Notes under the pieces: model-generated
Told to the model about the DNA's origin: nothing
Seen by the model: only the letters and a program-made list of their open reading frames with translations
Database searches by the model: none
Made by a program: the position numbers and the translations under genes
In this document: piece after piece, positions 1-13,200 of the stretch
Layout: each line of letters opens with the position of its first letter
Position numbering within the stretch: position 1 is the first letter of the stretch
NCBI GenBank assembly: GCA_963924555.1
Contig: OZ004596.1
Location: forward strand, 2,790,001 to 2,854,000
DNA length: 64,000 bases
Direction: 5' to 3'
Source: Crambe crambe
Lineage: Eukaryota > Porifera > Demospongiae > Poecilosclerida > Crambeidae

Positions 1-3000
1 TTGTGAAAATAACTCTGTCGGGACATATGGAGTAAGTTAAGGGTCCATGCAGGAGTCCCGCGCGCGCGGCGTGCGTAAGGTAGGCGGGGCGCTCTCTCGC
101 TCCGCCTTGTTAGTCTCGCGGGCCAGACTATCAACTTGTTGGAGCAGTTGGTTCCTCCTACCGTACTAAGATGAATTGTGACTCTGAGAGGATCTGGGTT
201 AGTCTACCCTACTGTACAAGTGCCACACCCTCAGATTGTGCCCCTGGTACAATGATTGTCAAACCTTTCAGTGGGCAGGGATACTCATATGCTAATGGGG
301 TTTAAGGAAAGGGTAATAAGTACCAGTTTACCATCTGACATAACATTCCTCATTCATATATCATGAAATGCTGTCATGAATCTCTTCCCAGGCTTAATAA
401 ACTGAACTCAATAGCAGGAAGTTTATAGGTGGATAAAAATAATGAAAAGCACTAAAGTGTTAACCCTCACTGCACACTAACGACCTCGCTAATTTTAAAA
501 AGCTGATGACATCTGCAGATGTATGACATATTCATTAAACACACGCATGTGTAGACTTTGTATAGTAAGCCAGTCTCTTAAGAGCTTGATAAAGAAACAT
601 CACCTACAAATCCTAGTATAAAATAAAAATGTTTATCAAAAGACATAAGCTCACACTAGCCTCGTACCCAGGCTCTAAAATTATGTAGAGGTGAGCCTGG
701 TACCCACTATTTGCAAATTTTGCTTTATGACGGTCACAGCATGTAACTACGTGTATGAGCTATACGATTCCAAGAAAGCTATTGCAATGAAATTCTCTGC
801 AATGAAATTCTCTGGAGAAGAGAAGACAAGACTGGGCTGCTCTCTTAAAGCCAGAGGAGATGATCACAGCCTCAGCTCTGCACTATCCCCCAACAAACAA
901 ACAAACGGAATGAATTATTTGCTGCTGCTCCTTGTTCAATATTAGGTGGGGTTGTCCCAGCTGAGATAGGGTGTAAAACAAACGCACTGTCCGCAAAGAA
1001 CTGGTACATGAAATGAACTAGAGCTAGTTGTCTGCTGCAGTGCTGATTCAGCAGTATTGCATCATGCATCACAGAAGATTACTGAGAGATTACAAATTCA
1101 CTGAATCATGGGAAATTTTTGGCACATGCATAAACAGTGGATACCACGCTCTTTTGTCTGCCTCTGCAAATTTTAGAGCCTGGGGACAAGGCTAGAGCTT
1201 GCACTAACCTGATTATGGCTGGTTCCATATATCTTGATGGCAGTAAGACATACTCTATGAACCCCTTTTGACCTCTCGCTTTTCTCTCTGACAAGTGGAA
1301 CTTTCTAGGCTAAACAAAGGGTCACCTTTTTTGTCTCCCTCTGGAGGAGCAACTGTGTTGCCTGTATGTGTACAGCCTGAAAGATAGTATCTTTATATAT
1401 AGTAGCTTTAGATAGCTTTAACAAGTTAGTCTTTTAAAAAGACTAGGAACGACTTCAGTGCAACCTTTCTTTCTAAATAATGTGCACTGAGCAACATGGC
1501 TTATTGTAGTATTAAAGGTTGGTATTTACACAGCTAGAATTCTTGCTGTTCAATGCTTTCAAACTGCCGTTTTGAATGATTCTCACGCATAGCTTGATTG
1601 AAGTATGTGTACTGGATTCTTTCATTAGATTCTCCTTCAACATGGCTCTCTCTTTGGCAATTCAAACGATCACCTAGTTTGTGTACATTGCAATCTCTGT
1701 AGTTTTTGTTCATTGCTGTCTTTAGTCCGCAGTTCTCTGCATGGGCTTGATTTGTTGGCAAAGAGGGCCAAGAAGCATTGGCACTCTCTTCACAGTGTAG
1801 CATTACTGCTTAGTGACTACGAGCCTGAGCCTGTCTGTTTGTCTTTAGTACTGTAGTACAGCTTGAAGTTGTGTTGGCTAGCTAGAGAGCTAGCTAATGT
1901 ACGTGCTCGATACGCATCACTGCGCATGCTATTAATACGTACAAATAAGAAAGCCGGGAGCATGAACATGCCAAGATTTGCCAGACCACTGAGAAAACGA
2001 TTACAAGCCAGAAAGTAAAGCACATGTCATGTCAGGCAAGGAATTGACATTAGAATCAGCTAATTCATTTAACATTAACATATGTGAGCCCGGACCCTTC
2101 ATTGATTACAAAAATTTGACAGTGTGCACTATTTATATTTCCAGCTGAGGCATAAGTAAAGACTATAACTTGTTAACACTATGGGACAATGTTTATTATC
2201 ACTATGGGTTCACGCCAGACCTGTTTCAAAATTTTTGACATGATTATTAAATGAACCCCTTACCTGATAAACTCATTCTGGTGCTTAGTTCCAGAAGTAA
2301 GCCTACATACGTCAACATGGTTATTTTAGAACTAAGCCCTTCCTAGGACCATGGAACCTCTGGCATACAAATTACTGTATAGTTGGAAACTCTGTGGTGA
2401 TAAAATTGTTGTAAATTTCATGGTTTAATACACAAAAATGATCACACTTTTTTTCAAGGGCAATTGCATACTAAGTAGAAAATTGAGTTGTGTCCACGCA
2501 TGAATCAGTGGGTGGAATTTCAGACTAGAATCAGACAGAAGATAGTTTCTTACTTCCTGGCACTGCGAAATGCCAACTAAAGCCCAGAGAAGGACATAAG
2601 ATACCAAAGGTAGGTAGCTTAGTTTATATTTTCAACCATAAGCTTATTTATATGAAGGAAAAGTAAGATGCATAGCTACCTAGCTAAAGCCATACTAAAT
2701 TTTCTCTCTATTTCTGCAATGAATTGTCAATGCAGCTCATGTATGTATTACATCTTGCAGCAGGGTAGGAAATTCAAATTTCTATGCTTCTCCCATGCCA
2801 GTGCACATGTCCAGCTTGACTGATACAACAATGAAAAGGACCACCAGATTTTTTATTAGCAACATTTGATAGCAAGAAGCTGATAGCCTTAAACTTGTTT
2901 GTGCTTAAGATTTTGCTGTAAAGTGGTGATTCCTGCATATATTTGAAGTATCATAAATAAGCAGCTGCACAGGTACTACAATATTTGACAGCAAGCAGTG

Positions 3001-4170
3001 AACAAGTATCCCTATAGGCTTTTAGAATTTGTGTTTCAATTCCATAGCTAGAAGATTTTGTTGTTAGTTATGTATGTGGCAGGCAGCTGCATACATGTAC
3101 ATAGAAAGCTGTAATGCTTACTTAGATAAGCCTAGTATAGTGCCAACTATCATTGGCTGTACTGTACTGCGATTTTAGGGAATCTTGAAACACTGTAAAC
3201 TACACACTGTAAACTACGTACGCAGGTGTAGTGCCAGTGCACAGTGACGTTTGCACATACCCAGTACATGATTGTCGCTTAATCGTTAGAGTCAGCTCGC
3301 TCGCTTGCTGAATCATAGCAAAGAAATTGAGGCCCAAATTGTTCATGAATTATCCAAATCTCATTTTCCAAGAATAAAATTTGTCAATTGCCAACTCCTT
3401 GTGCCTGTCCATTTTGGATTAAGAAATAGTACAGTGAAGGCTGAGCCATACAGTATATACACACATACTGTATAGGTGCATATTATTATTCACACTGGTT
3501 TTTCTTTGCTATTTGTTTTTCTTGCTAATGTCTATTTCTCCATGTAACTGCTTCTTCTTTGCAACCTACCAAGTGGTACTCTAAATAATGTGTACCCAAA
3601 ATGACTATGTTTGATATGAGCATGCATTGTTTTTTTCATATTGTATTTTTTATTTTTTGAAAATCTTGGTCCTAAAAAAAATTCTTTTATACAAGAAAGT
3701 TAGCTATAAGCTAGAAAAGGGGGGCTGGCCTCAATTTGCCTTGTTATCATGGGTAGAATTCATTCAACCTTGGACATGTACAGATTGCTATTAATTTATT
3801 TAATAGAAAATTGTTGAAAATAATCGGCAAACTATTTTTCCAAAGAAAAGACGATCACATCCTTTCCTTTCTGATAAGCTCCATGACTTATATGTGGAAC
3901 ATAGAAATGAAAGACTAGAAAAGGTAGGGTATTCTGAATGGCATTTAAGGTAGTGTAACTAGGAATAAGGCCACCTATGATCCAAGCTCGTATATGTGTA
4001 GGTAGTTTGCTACACAACATGCATGAGTGGAAATAATTATGATTGCAAGAAACTTCCATAGATTATATACTAACAAAATTATGGTAGTTTGAAGTGGTAG
4101 GAACTTGAAGGGCTGTTAAATAGCTTCGTGTTTGCTTACATTAACAATTTAATAATTTTTTTTTTATTAG
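1..4170. other. Unassigned region upstream of SUPT20H
   Basis: No exon was recognised here. A short C/G-rich, CpG-containing block at about 58-125 contrasts with the A/T-rich surroundings and could be a promoter region, but nothing proves it. The missing 5' exons of SUPT20H should lie here or further upstream. 2454-2630 is a partial copy of the dispersed repeat described at 12060. 2990-3145 carries another dispersed segment (cagctgcatacatgtacata) that recurs at 17455-17590, 40685-40750 and 45900-46200. An 89-codon open frame at 1534-1803 (-) is unrecognised. Confidence 0.4.
58..125. promoter_or_regulatory. CpG-rich block, possible promoter
   Basis: This is the most G/C-rich stretch of the first 8 kb (cgcgcgcgcggcgtgcg and following). 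It lies upstream of SUPT20H on its strand side. This is a position and composition argument only. Confidence 0.25.
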
Positions 4171-4297
4171 GGTCAGCGATTTAGGAGTGCAGTAAATTTA
4201 TTGAAAGATGTGGACTCATCTTTTGCCACACCATCTTTGCTAGTTAATCTTTATGGTGATGATGTGGGCTACTCAATTGCATTATTTTCTGAAAATG
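4171..4297 (+). CDS. SUPT20H: SUPT20H exon (first recognised)
   Basis: This exon follows a T-rich acceptor and ends at a gtatat donor, phase 0 to phase 1. It encodes the start of the Spt20 domain, [11 protein letters not shown] followed by [17 protein letters not shown]. The vertebrate counterpart reads NVNLLEKL...LVVNLYPGNEGYSL. Confidence 0.8.
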
Positions 4298-7200
4298 GTA
4301 TATGGTAGGAAATGAAAATGCCTTGGAGGCTCAATAGACTAATAGTTCAGCAACTCCAAGTTACATTAATTATTGAGATATTCCCTGAGTCCCTCCCTAT
4401 TGACAGGTTATGGCCATTCAGCTTCTATGCTCTGTTGCTGGAAGTTATTGACCCAGTTCTATTATTAGAGGTGGTTGGAACACCAATGGCTAGCATGCAT
4501 AAACATACTCATGCCCATGCTGCATGACCCACTTTATCTACAAAGAAGTTTAGTTGAAAGGTGAATACAATCTAGCAAGAGTCTCAAGACATAACTTCTG
4601 TCTAGCAAAATTCACTTAATTACTAGCTCTTTCATGCTACAAGCCATCAACTTGGCCTACTTATGCCTTTCATTACTGTACTCATAAGTACTACAATTCA
4701 CTTCATTACACATATGCTATACTACTACCTTTATACTTCTGCTGTATTGTAAATCACCATTAATCTAACTAGAGCTTTTTATATCTACTTACAAAAAAGG
4801 TACTTTACTTTTCTCACGAAAATTAATGCTTTATAAATCAAGAGCAAGGCAATAAATACAAGTAGCTATCTGCTTCAAAATATGCAAACAAGACTAGTGA
4901 TAAAAAACATCTGTTGTACAGGATGACAAATCAATCCATTGATGACAAAGTATATACAACATGTCTACATCAGTATCATATGAATGGAAGACAACGTTCA
5001 CATGCAATTTACCTGAGAAATCAAAGTCTTTGGGTTCTTGGGGGGGGGGGGGGGGGAGGATGGTTGCAAGGCTGAAACTTAAAGGAATTGATGGAAGGGC
5101 ACCACCAGGAGTGGAGCCTGCGGCTTAATTTGACTCAACACGGGGAAACTCACCAGGTCCAGACATGACTGTCTTGAATATAATAATCCCAATTAGATAG
5201 TGACTATCCATACTAGTTTCAGATGTGAAAGTACAAGCCAAAGTACATTTCAGCTACAGTTGTATGTATGATACCACAGTTGATCTTGCCTCTACACTAT
5301 TATCGCTGAGTTGGATAGTTTTTATGATGTAACAACTGTGCAGCCATGGGCTATAAAGATACTTGTAATACGGCACTAAACACTTTCTGAAATTAAAGAA
5401 AATGATAGAAACTAGTAAGATTTTTTATGATTGGTTAACCGGCCAAAAAGAAGGGAGAACTAAGTCTAAATGGATGTGTTTGTGCAAGGATGAAATGCCC
5501 ACATTTGAATTCATCTTTGCATTATTTCATCCATTCAGCCCATATTCCAGTTAATCAGTAATCCCTACATCACTTTCATTTATTTATTGTTCTTGTTATA
5601 ATTATTATGCAGAGAATATAAGTGAAGAAATATATTTACCATATGAAGAAAAATACATTCTCAATTATTTGGACAAACAGCAGGTACACTACCTATCTAT
5701 TATTAAGTAGATACTTTTTAAATTTTGTATTTCCCCTGTGTTTAGGTTCCACCACTTCTGCTGGAAATTTTACAAGATACCAAGGTGCATAATAGCATCT
5801 ATATAACTTCATTTGTTCCTTTGTTAACCCACAGCAGTGGGTAGGCCTTGTTATAAGCTAGTTAGTGATACCTAAACATTAAGAACCATCAGGCTGCACT
5901 GGTCAGGCAAGTTTCGAGAAATGTATGTAAATTTCAACAAACAATCATGTCAGATAGGAATCAGCATTTCATATGATTGAGTTATTGCCACAGTGCTACT
6001 GCACGACAAGCATTTGGGTATATAGATTCCTATCATAATCTTTAATCAGCTTCTATTTCCGCTGGCAATGCTTGTTCAATGTAAATAACCAGCTACTCAT
6101 GGTGTGTCTGTACTCTCGGTATTATTGGCTTTCCCACCTGGAGTGTCATCTCTGCTGTTTCTGTTCATTTCTATCTCGCTGTTACACATTGGCTTTTTTT
6201 CCCCATATAAATTTCCATAGAACTAAAATCAATGTAACTGTGAACATAGCCATTTGGTGTTTGAGTTGTTAGTACAGTCATTGAGCTGCTGCTGGATATG
6301 AGTTATATGGATGAAGGAATGCAGACAAAAGAAGAGTGATTTGGCAAAGCAGAAGAGAAAGTTGAAAGGAGGACGACGAAAAGCAGTGCTTCCAAAAATG
6401 GAAGAGCTAGTAGCCTTAGAAGAATGTAGGAAAAAATTAATGCCATCCTTGAATATTTGCCACACTTCAGTAGCTGTACCTAAGAAGAGTAATAGATGGT
6501 TGGTGATGATTGGTTTGGGTTTTCCCCTGATCACCAGATAAGAATTTGAATGGTAGCTACATAAAGACAGAGCTGATGAACTGTAAACTTGTACAATTTA
6601 CTATCGTGCCATTTTAGCATTGTGTTAGTTGGTTTTTAGCTAATTAGATTATTTAGCTTTCAAAAACAGTTGACCTCTGCCTTTGATAACACACACGCAA
6701 TACTGTAAGTGTCATTGCCCTCATAGCCAATATGATATAGCTATGAATATTGTACCTTATGTATGTACTCAGGGTATTCATTGATGATATTAGTCATCCA
6801 TACATCTATTTACTTTTTTTTCTCTCAGGTTAGAGTTTCTATTTGATAAGAAAGAGGGATGAATCTGACAGCTACTGAATTTGAATGACTGTATTCTTAT
6901 ATTACTGTAGTATCATTGTCCATTTGAAGGGTGTATGATATGTGAGGTGAGAAATTATCGAATTTCTAGTGAAGATTTTGATTCCCATATTCTTCTACTG
7001 CGGCCAAGCTTTGAGGTAAAGAAATTTAGATTCACTGAGTAGTGGTCTAGCTACAGTGTACAATCATAGATTGATGGTGTGTTAATGAAAAAACTAATGC
7101 AGAGAGGTTTAAAAACCTTAAATTTATGGTAAAATTTTGTGATAATGTAGGAGAGGTAGAATAATGTAATTCATGTTCATAGATGTATATCTTGTATGTT

Positions 7201-10200
7201 CATTTAAGTACATCAAACCTATACACTTATTATATTGAAAGAAATGAACTTATCCGGGTATATAAGAGATTATGTAAGGATGAAGTGAAATGTGGGCATA
7301 ACCCTGATCTTGGTGCCACAGTGTGACTACTGATTTCATGGCAAACCTTTGAGCATATACTGTTTATATCCCACACAGACATTATTCATAGCTGAAAATG
7401 AACTGGTTCATAAAAGAAACTGTTCAGGAGTAAGTTACCATTTAGGTATTGAAATAATAATTTATGACATAATTTCGGATTTCAAGGAAGAAGAACTTTT
7501 TTTGGAATCTAACCTATTATTAGCTACTCAATCTCCTATATGCTTGGATCCAAGTACTGACGTAGTTTGTGTCTCCAACAGACTGTCTTACAATCAACAA
7601 AAATTTAACGATCAATCTGTAGAACGCTACTTACACCAGCGATCCCATGCATCAAGGTATCAGAAGTGTTTTAAAAGGACTCCAAAGGGACTATTGATTC
7701 ATGATTTTATGGCTCAGCGAAATACTCTTGGTCATAGGCAAGTACGTATATTAATGTGTGCATCCACATTCATATCACCCTCTTCTTCTTTTTCTTTTAG
7801 TATGTAACTACTTGGTATGTAATTTTTTTTAGTTTTCAGGATCATGGAAAATGTTAAATATTAGAGCATCATTCCCAGATTCCATAGAGCAGGTGAGTAT
7901 TACATAAATTAATTTATCTTGTTGTGAATTTATTTTTTGAACATAGACATTTTCAGAAATATCATACCTGGCGAAACAAATTCCCACACCCAATGAAAGA
8001 ACTAGGTTAGTCATATTGCACTATATCTGCAGATATGGCTGTGGTATTTAAAATATGTTCTCAACCGTTGTATATATGATCTTTATGCAATTATACCTCT
8101 GGCTCTCAGTGTATAGAGACCTGCAATTCAACCTAAAATGTGTGCATATATGCAAAGATGGCAATGAAATAATTATTTCGTTTCACAAGGCATTCTTTAT
8201 CATAATTATGAAACATGAAAATCATGGACATAATATACAACCAATTCAGACCCTGAATTACAACTAGCTACATATGAGTTTCTGCTTAGCCTCTGCTCCA
8301 GTGATCTTGGGTGTTGGCTTTTGTTAAAGTTGGGACAGAGCTAACTAATTAATACTGGATGAGTATGTTGCCACAAGTGATCAGATATTCTCCAGTATAC
8401 AGTATTCATTATGTACTACATGTGCACTTGGTCATAGTAACTATTTTTTTGTTTCACTACTTCTCTTGGCTTGATGTAATAGTTATAGTATGATACCATG
8501 GAAATCATGGCTGTGAAAGTCCGAGTCCGAGGGCTCAGCTCGAGGACAAGGACCATAATTTCCAAAGCAACTGTACTATAACTAAGTACTATATGTTCCA
8601 CTTGACACCTGATTGCCTGGGTCGGCTCTCCCTTTAGGCTATGTTGCTTAGTTACTCTTTCACTGGCACAGGCAAGGTAGATTCAATGGCTGTCCCTACG
8701 ACAATTTCTATCTCGGTATGTGTACTGCTAATATTGGTCTTCACCAGAGCCACACCCACAGGATGACTAGATTTTTGACCCTGACAACTTGATACGCCCT
8801 CAAGAGGACGCTAATACTACCTCACTTCAACTTTGCCATTTAGGAAGAATTCCCTATAACACATCTATTTCCATTAAGTGGGCTCTTTAGTTCATTGGAA
8901 AAATAGCAGCTTTCCTCTGTAGGACCAAGTACCTGATGATATTTTGCAGTGTACTGATGCACAAGTACTATCTATTGTTGAGACCAATAATGTAATGGTG
9001 AACAGTATCTGCCAGCAACTTTGCACAGTCTTCTTTGAGGATTTTTATGCCATATGAAAAGAATAATGAAAAATCCAAGAGCAGAAATGTAATAATTTAT
9101 AGTATGGTATCTACATCAACTATGATGCCTGGAGGTTTGATTTCATCCTCATTTGGTGCTATAGAAATGCATGGTTGTACCATCAACTTCTTTGCTGCAC
9201 CAGGACTGCCACAACTATAACCTAATGTTGAAGCTGAATTAGACAGTGAAATTAATAATTACAAGCTTTCTTATAGCATTTACTCATATCTTGCATTACT
9301 CTAAGAAGACTTTATAATTATTCTACCAAAGGGAAGACTTTATAACTAGTCCTATCCCCTGGGGAAGGAGTCTATGCCAGTTAAAGTACTACTGGTCTAT
9401 GGGACTAAATGTACTAGGATGAATATTTATATACATACTGTATGGCCAGAAATATTGGTGGAATTTAAATTGGCAGATTACTCTCATTCAGGAAAAATTA
9501 AAACTTGGTGGATTTAATATTGGCAGAATGCGCATGCTCATTGGCACACATGCGAGCTTGCTTATGCACACACATGCATGCACATATAAGTGCTCTCAAT
9601 TGATGGCGTCTGAATCCTCTGTTGAAAGTTGTGTTATGGGACCAAAATGGACACCGATTCTACACCGACTCTGGAACAATCTAGCTGTTTAGCTAGCTTA
9701 TCGACCATGTCAGATTCGTAATGTTGACAACCTTTATTATACCTATGTAAAAAGACTTTACTTATGCGGATTTAATTTTGGCAATTGAGTTTTCCCACCA
9801 AACCGCCAAAATTCTGGCCATATGGTATATAGAAGAGTATAACAGTAATGCCTTTGTGTTTGTCATACCTGTTATCCACAATTTTTGCAGGTACCTTGAT
9901 AAACTATGTCACACTTCCTCAAGTTCCAATGAACCAACTGTTCCTTTAACACATACATCATACAGCAGTAGTATTTCATCCCATGCACTGTCGTTTTCTG
10001 ATTCTTCAAATTCAGGTAAAGACTTGCAATTTTTGGCCCATTATATTATTAGCCATACTATATGCAAAGGGCCTCCTAATACTTCTTTTCTGTGTACATG
10101 TGATAATTACATACTTTTATATATATCCCACCTAGCACATTTACTCCTATAGGAGGGCTGGACATTAACTGTAATACCGGCCTCCCCCGGGCCAAGTGAA

Positions 10201-13200
10201 ATGCATCTCTATGCCATCTATAATGGCTAAAAACTGTCTTTTCTATAGCTAGTTATTCATAAAGAGACCATGATAGTGATGGAGCTCCCAGTACAGCAAA
10301 ATCTAGTTCTGTGGAACTATCCCTTCTGCTAGCTCTTTCTCAGAGGCCATTTAAAACGTAGTGTATTTTCCATTTCTAACTCAGCTGTAGCTGTGGACTT
10401 GGGGCCGACTGAGAAGCTCATTGCTAGCAGCATGCACACGCTCACCAAGGAGGGCATAAACTTCGTCAGTAAGTGGTTGCAGGCCAAAAGCCCCGAGACA
10501 TCCAGTCCACTCGCACATGCTTAGACAGTACCTATTGCAACGAGACTCAGAGGTAGAAGTGGATTCTGCCGTGATTGTTGCTACGGCTAGCTATAGGTGT
10601 CTATGGTAATACTGCGTTAGGATTCTAGCCATTCAGGTGGGATATATAATAGTTATAGTACGGTTGCCTTGGAAATTATGGCTGTGAACAGCCATAATTT
10701 CCTCGGCACTGTACTACACACCTCTGTAGCTAGGCAAGACATTAACTTCACTAGCATAAAAATTAAACGTTTTGGCTGTTATACAAAAACCACTTTCATT
10801 TTAATGACACAAATTTAAGATTTCAAACATGATACAAAAACTGTTATAATGAAAGTCCAGCCCAATCAATTTCATGATCTGCTGCAGCTTATATTATGTA
10901 ATAATCTGATGTTCCTTCAATCTATGAACAGTCAGGCCAATTAAGTGTCCTTACATGAATGTAAGGTATCTTGTGTCTCAATTTTCAAGCTTATTCCAAG
11001 ATTTGTTAGCATTTCTACTACCATTGCTAGAGTTTGCTATGTGGTGGAGAGTATCTGAAGTATATGTGTCATAACTCTTAGCCAGTAGAGCAGACCATTG
11101 TACTTCATAACTGCGTGTAATAGCAGACTTTTCAACTGTTGTGCCTTTTATGTATGCTGAGGGTTAGCACATACAAAAAACTTGCTGGAGAGTAAACTTT
11201 CTCAGCCATTTTAGATAATTTATGCACTAAAGAAAGTCTTACTACATGAAGTTCAATGTTCATTAGCAGGTGTTTGTAACTACATTCATTCTGTTTTCTT
11301 TGTTAGTGTCTACCACCATTTCACAAGTTGGAGCTATTGATTTTGAGGTAATTTTATTTATATACGTAATTATGCAATAATTTCTCTACAGCTTGAGATT
11401 TACTGCTACACTATACTTCTTTTTAACCATTTTGTATAGCTGGCTAAACCATCTGCAGCTACACGTTTAGATTATATGAGTGCATTTATAAGAATTACTC
11501 AAATCAGGTGGCACAGAGTGCATTTATAAGAATTACTCAAATCAGGTGGCACACTGGAGGTATGAAATATCTCAGCCATACCTCACCACTAAGAGAGTAA
11601 AAGTGATTTATTCTTTATAAACTAGATACATTATATTATATGTTCTTTTGGTTCCGTCCGGTGACATTATTGGCTAACTGAGCATGCATGTTCGCCCCAC
11701 AATGCTTCGCATTTGATACACTTGTACGTATGTCTGTCACAGTTCAAAGGTCAATTGATTATATGCATGTGTGTCACTCATTGCATGGCAATGAGGCGGA
11801 TCAAGCTGTAAAGTGGCTTGATACACCCAAGTACTCAAGTTCCTAGCTACACTCTAAGTCCAACAAAAAGGAGAGAGAGAAAGATGGTTCAAAGATCAAT
11901 TGCTACGTAGAGAGTAACAGAGACTGCACCAAGCCCAGGCTATAGAAGAAAAGACTGCAGCAAGCAAGGTACTGAGCACAGCATAGGTTTACCTAGAAGA
12001 AACCAGCCCAATAGCATGCCATTGTCGCAGATTATCTGTGGGTCAAGACTAGTCTGATATTATTATTACAAGTGCAACACCATACCACATGTACCATGTC
12101 GTGCAAGGGGCGGGGTTTCCAACTAGGAGGCTAGTATTTGCTATCAGTATGAAGTACCAACTAAAGCCTAGGGAAGAGCAACAAGGTACCAAATGTAGCA
12201 TAGATAATTTGCATGCGTATAAGCTGGAAAGCCTACCACGACTCTCCTGTTGTTTGAATTCTCCATGCACGAAGCTTTCATGGCTGACTAGCTAGCTTTA
12301 GTGCTATATTTAAGCCTTTCTAAGCTCTATCATAGATAGCATACGAGTGAAATGACTCACCATATTCCACGATGACTGTTTATTCTATACTTGATATACT
12401 TATTAGAGAGTGCAGTATGTAGCACCATAGATAGTATACTAAAAGGAGGAGGGATTGGCAACGCCCATTCAATTAATACACTTCTGGTTTTACGTCCGTG
12501 TTGCGCAGTAATCCAGGAAATGGTTTGCTATTTTTGTCGTTCGAGTTGCGCTTTGACAGTGGTTAAGATATGACAGCCCACGAATACCACACACTTGAAC
12601 AGTACCACTTTATATCTCTCAACTTGGTTACTAGGTACTTATAATTATTCTGGTAATTTTGCTACAAGTGACAGCAATGTCTTCCATACAACAAGAAGAA
12701 GTGTTTTGTAGTTGTTTTGAGACTGCTGTTCTGTTCTAGTGCCTGCTCTTCAAAAAAATAGAAATTCTATTGCCAGGTTAGTGTAATAGTAAGCAAGAGA
12801 GAGAGTTGTTGGTAAGCTTGTTTATAGAAAATCCCATTTTGGTGAGATGCATTTCGTAGTTTTCTGTACCAAGTGCAATACATTTTGCATGTCTAAGTCT
12901 TTTCAATTTGAAGCAGAGGTTTGGTTCAGTGTAATGGTATTATAGTGAGGGCTGAGAAATGGTATTTCAGGCTATAATAGCTAGCTTACAGGGTTATTTT
13001 ATTGTTGCAACCAGCCATGCAACTGATAATATAAGTACCCTGTTTATGCAATGCAACAAGCAAACACATACTGATCAAAGTTTGTAACCATGCATGTCTA
13101 TAGGCTGCTATCATGGGAAGGCGTAAGTTTAAACTTGGACGCAACCATGAGGACTGATTGTAATGGCCTACATTTGTGCAAGATAGGGCAACCTGTCCAC

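Noticed and set aside
1534-1803. 89-codon minus-strand open frame as a gene
   Set aside because: It has a polar composition but no homology, no splice support and no partner exons. Not enough to call.
12419-12425. 8-bp target duplication typical of P elements
   Set aside because: Only 7 bases (GTAGCAC) are identical on both sides if the ends are placed at CATAGATAG. An 8-bp version does not match exactly.
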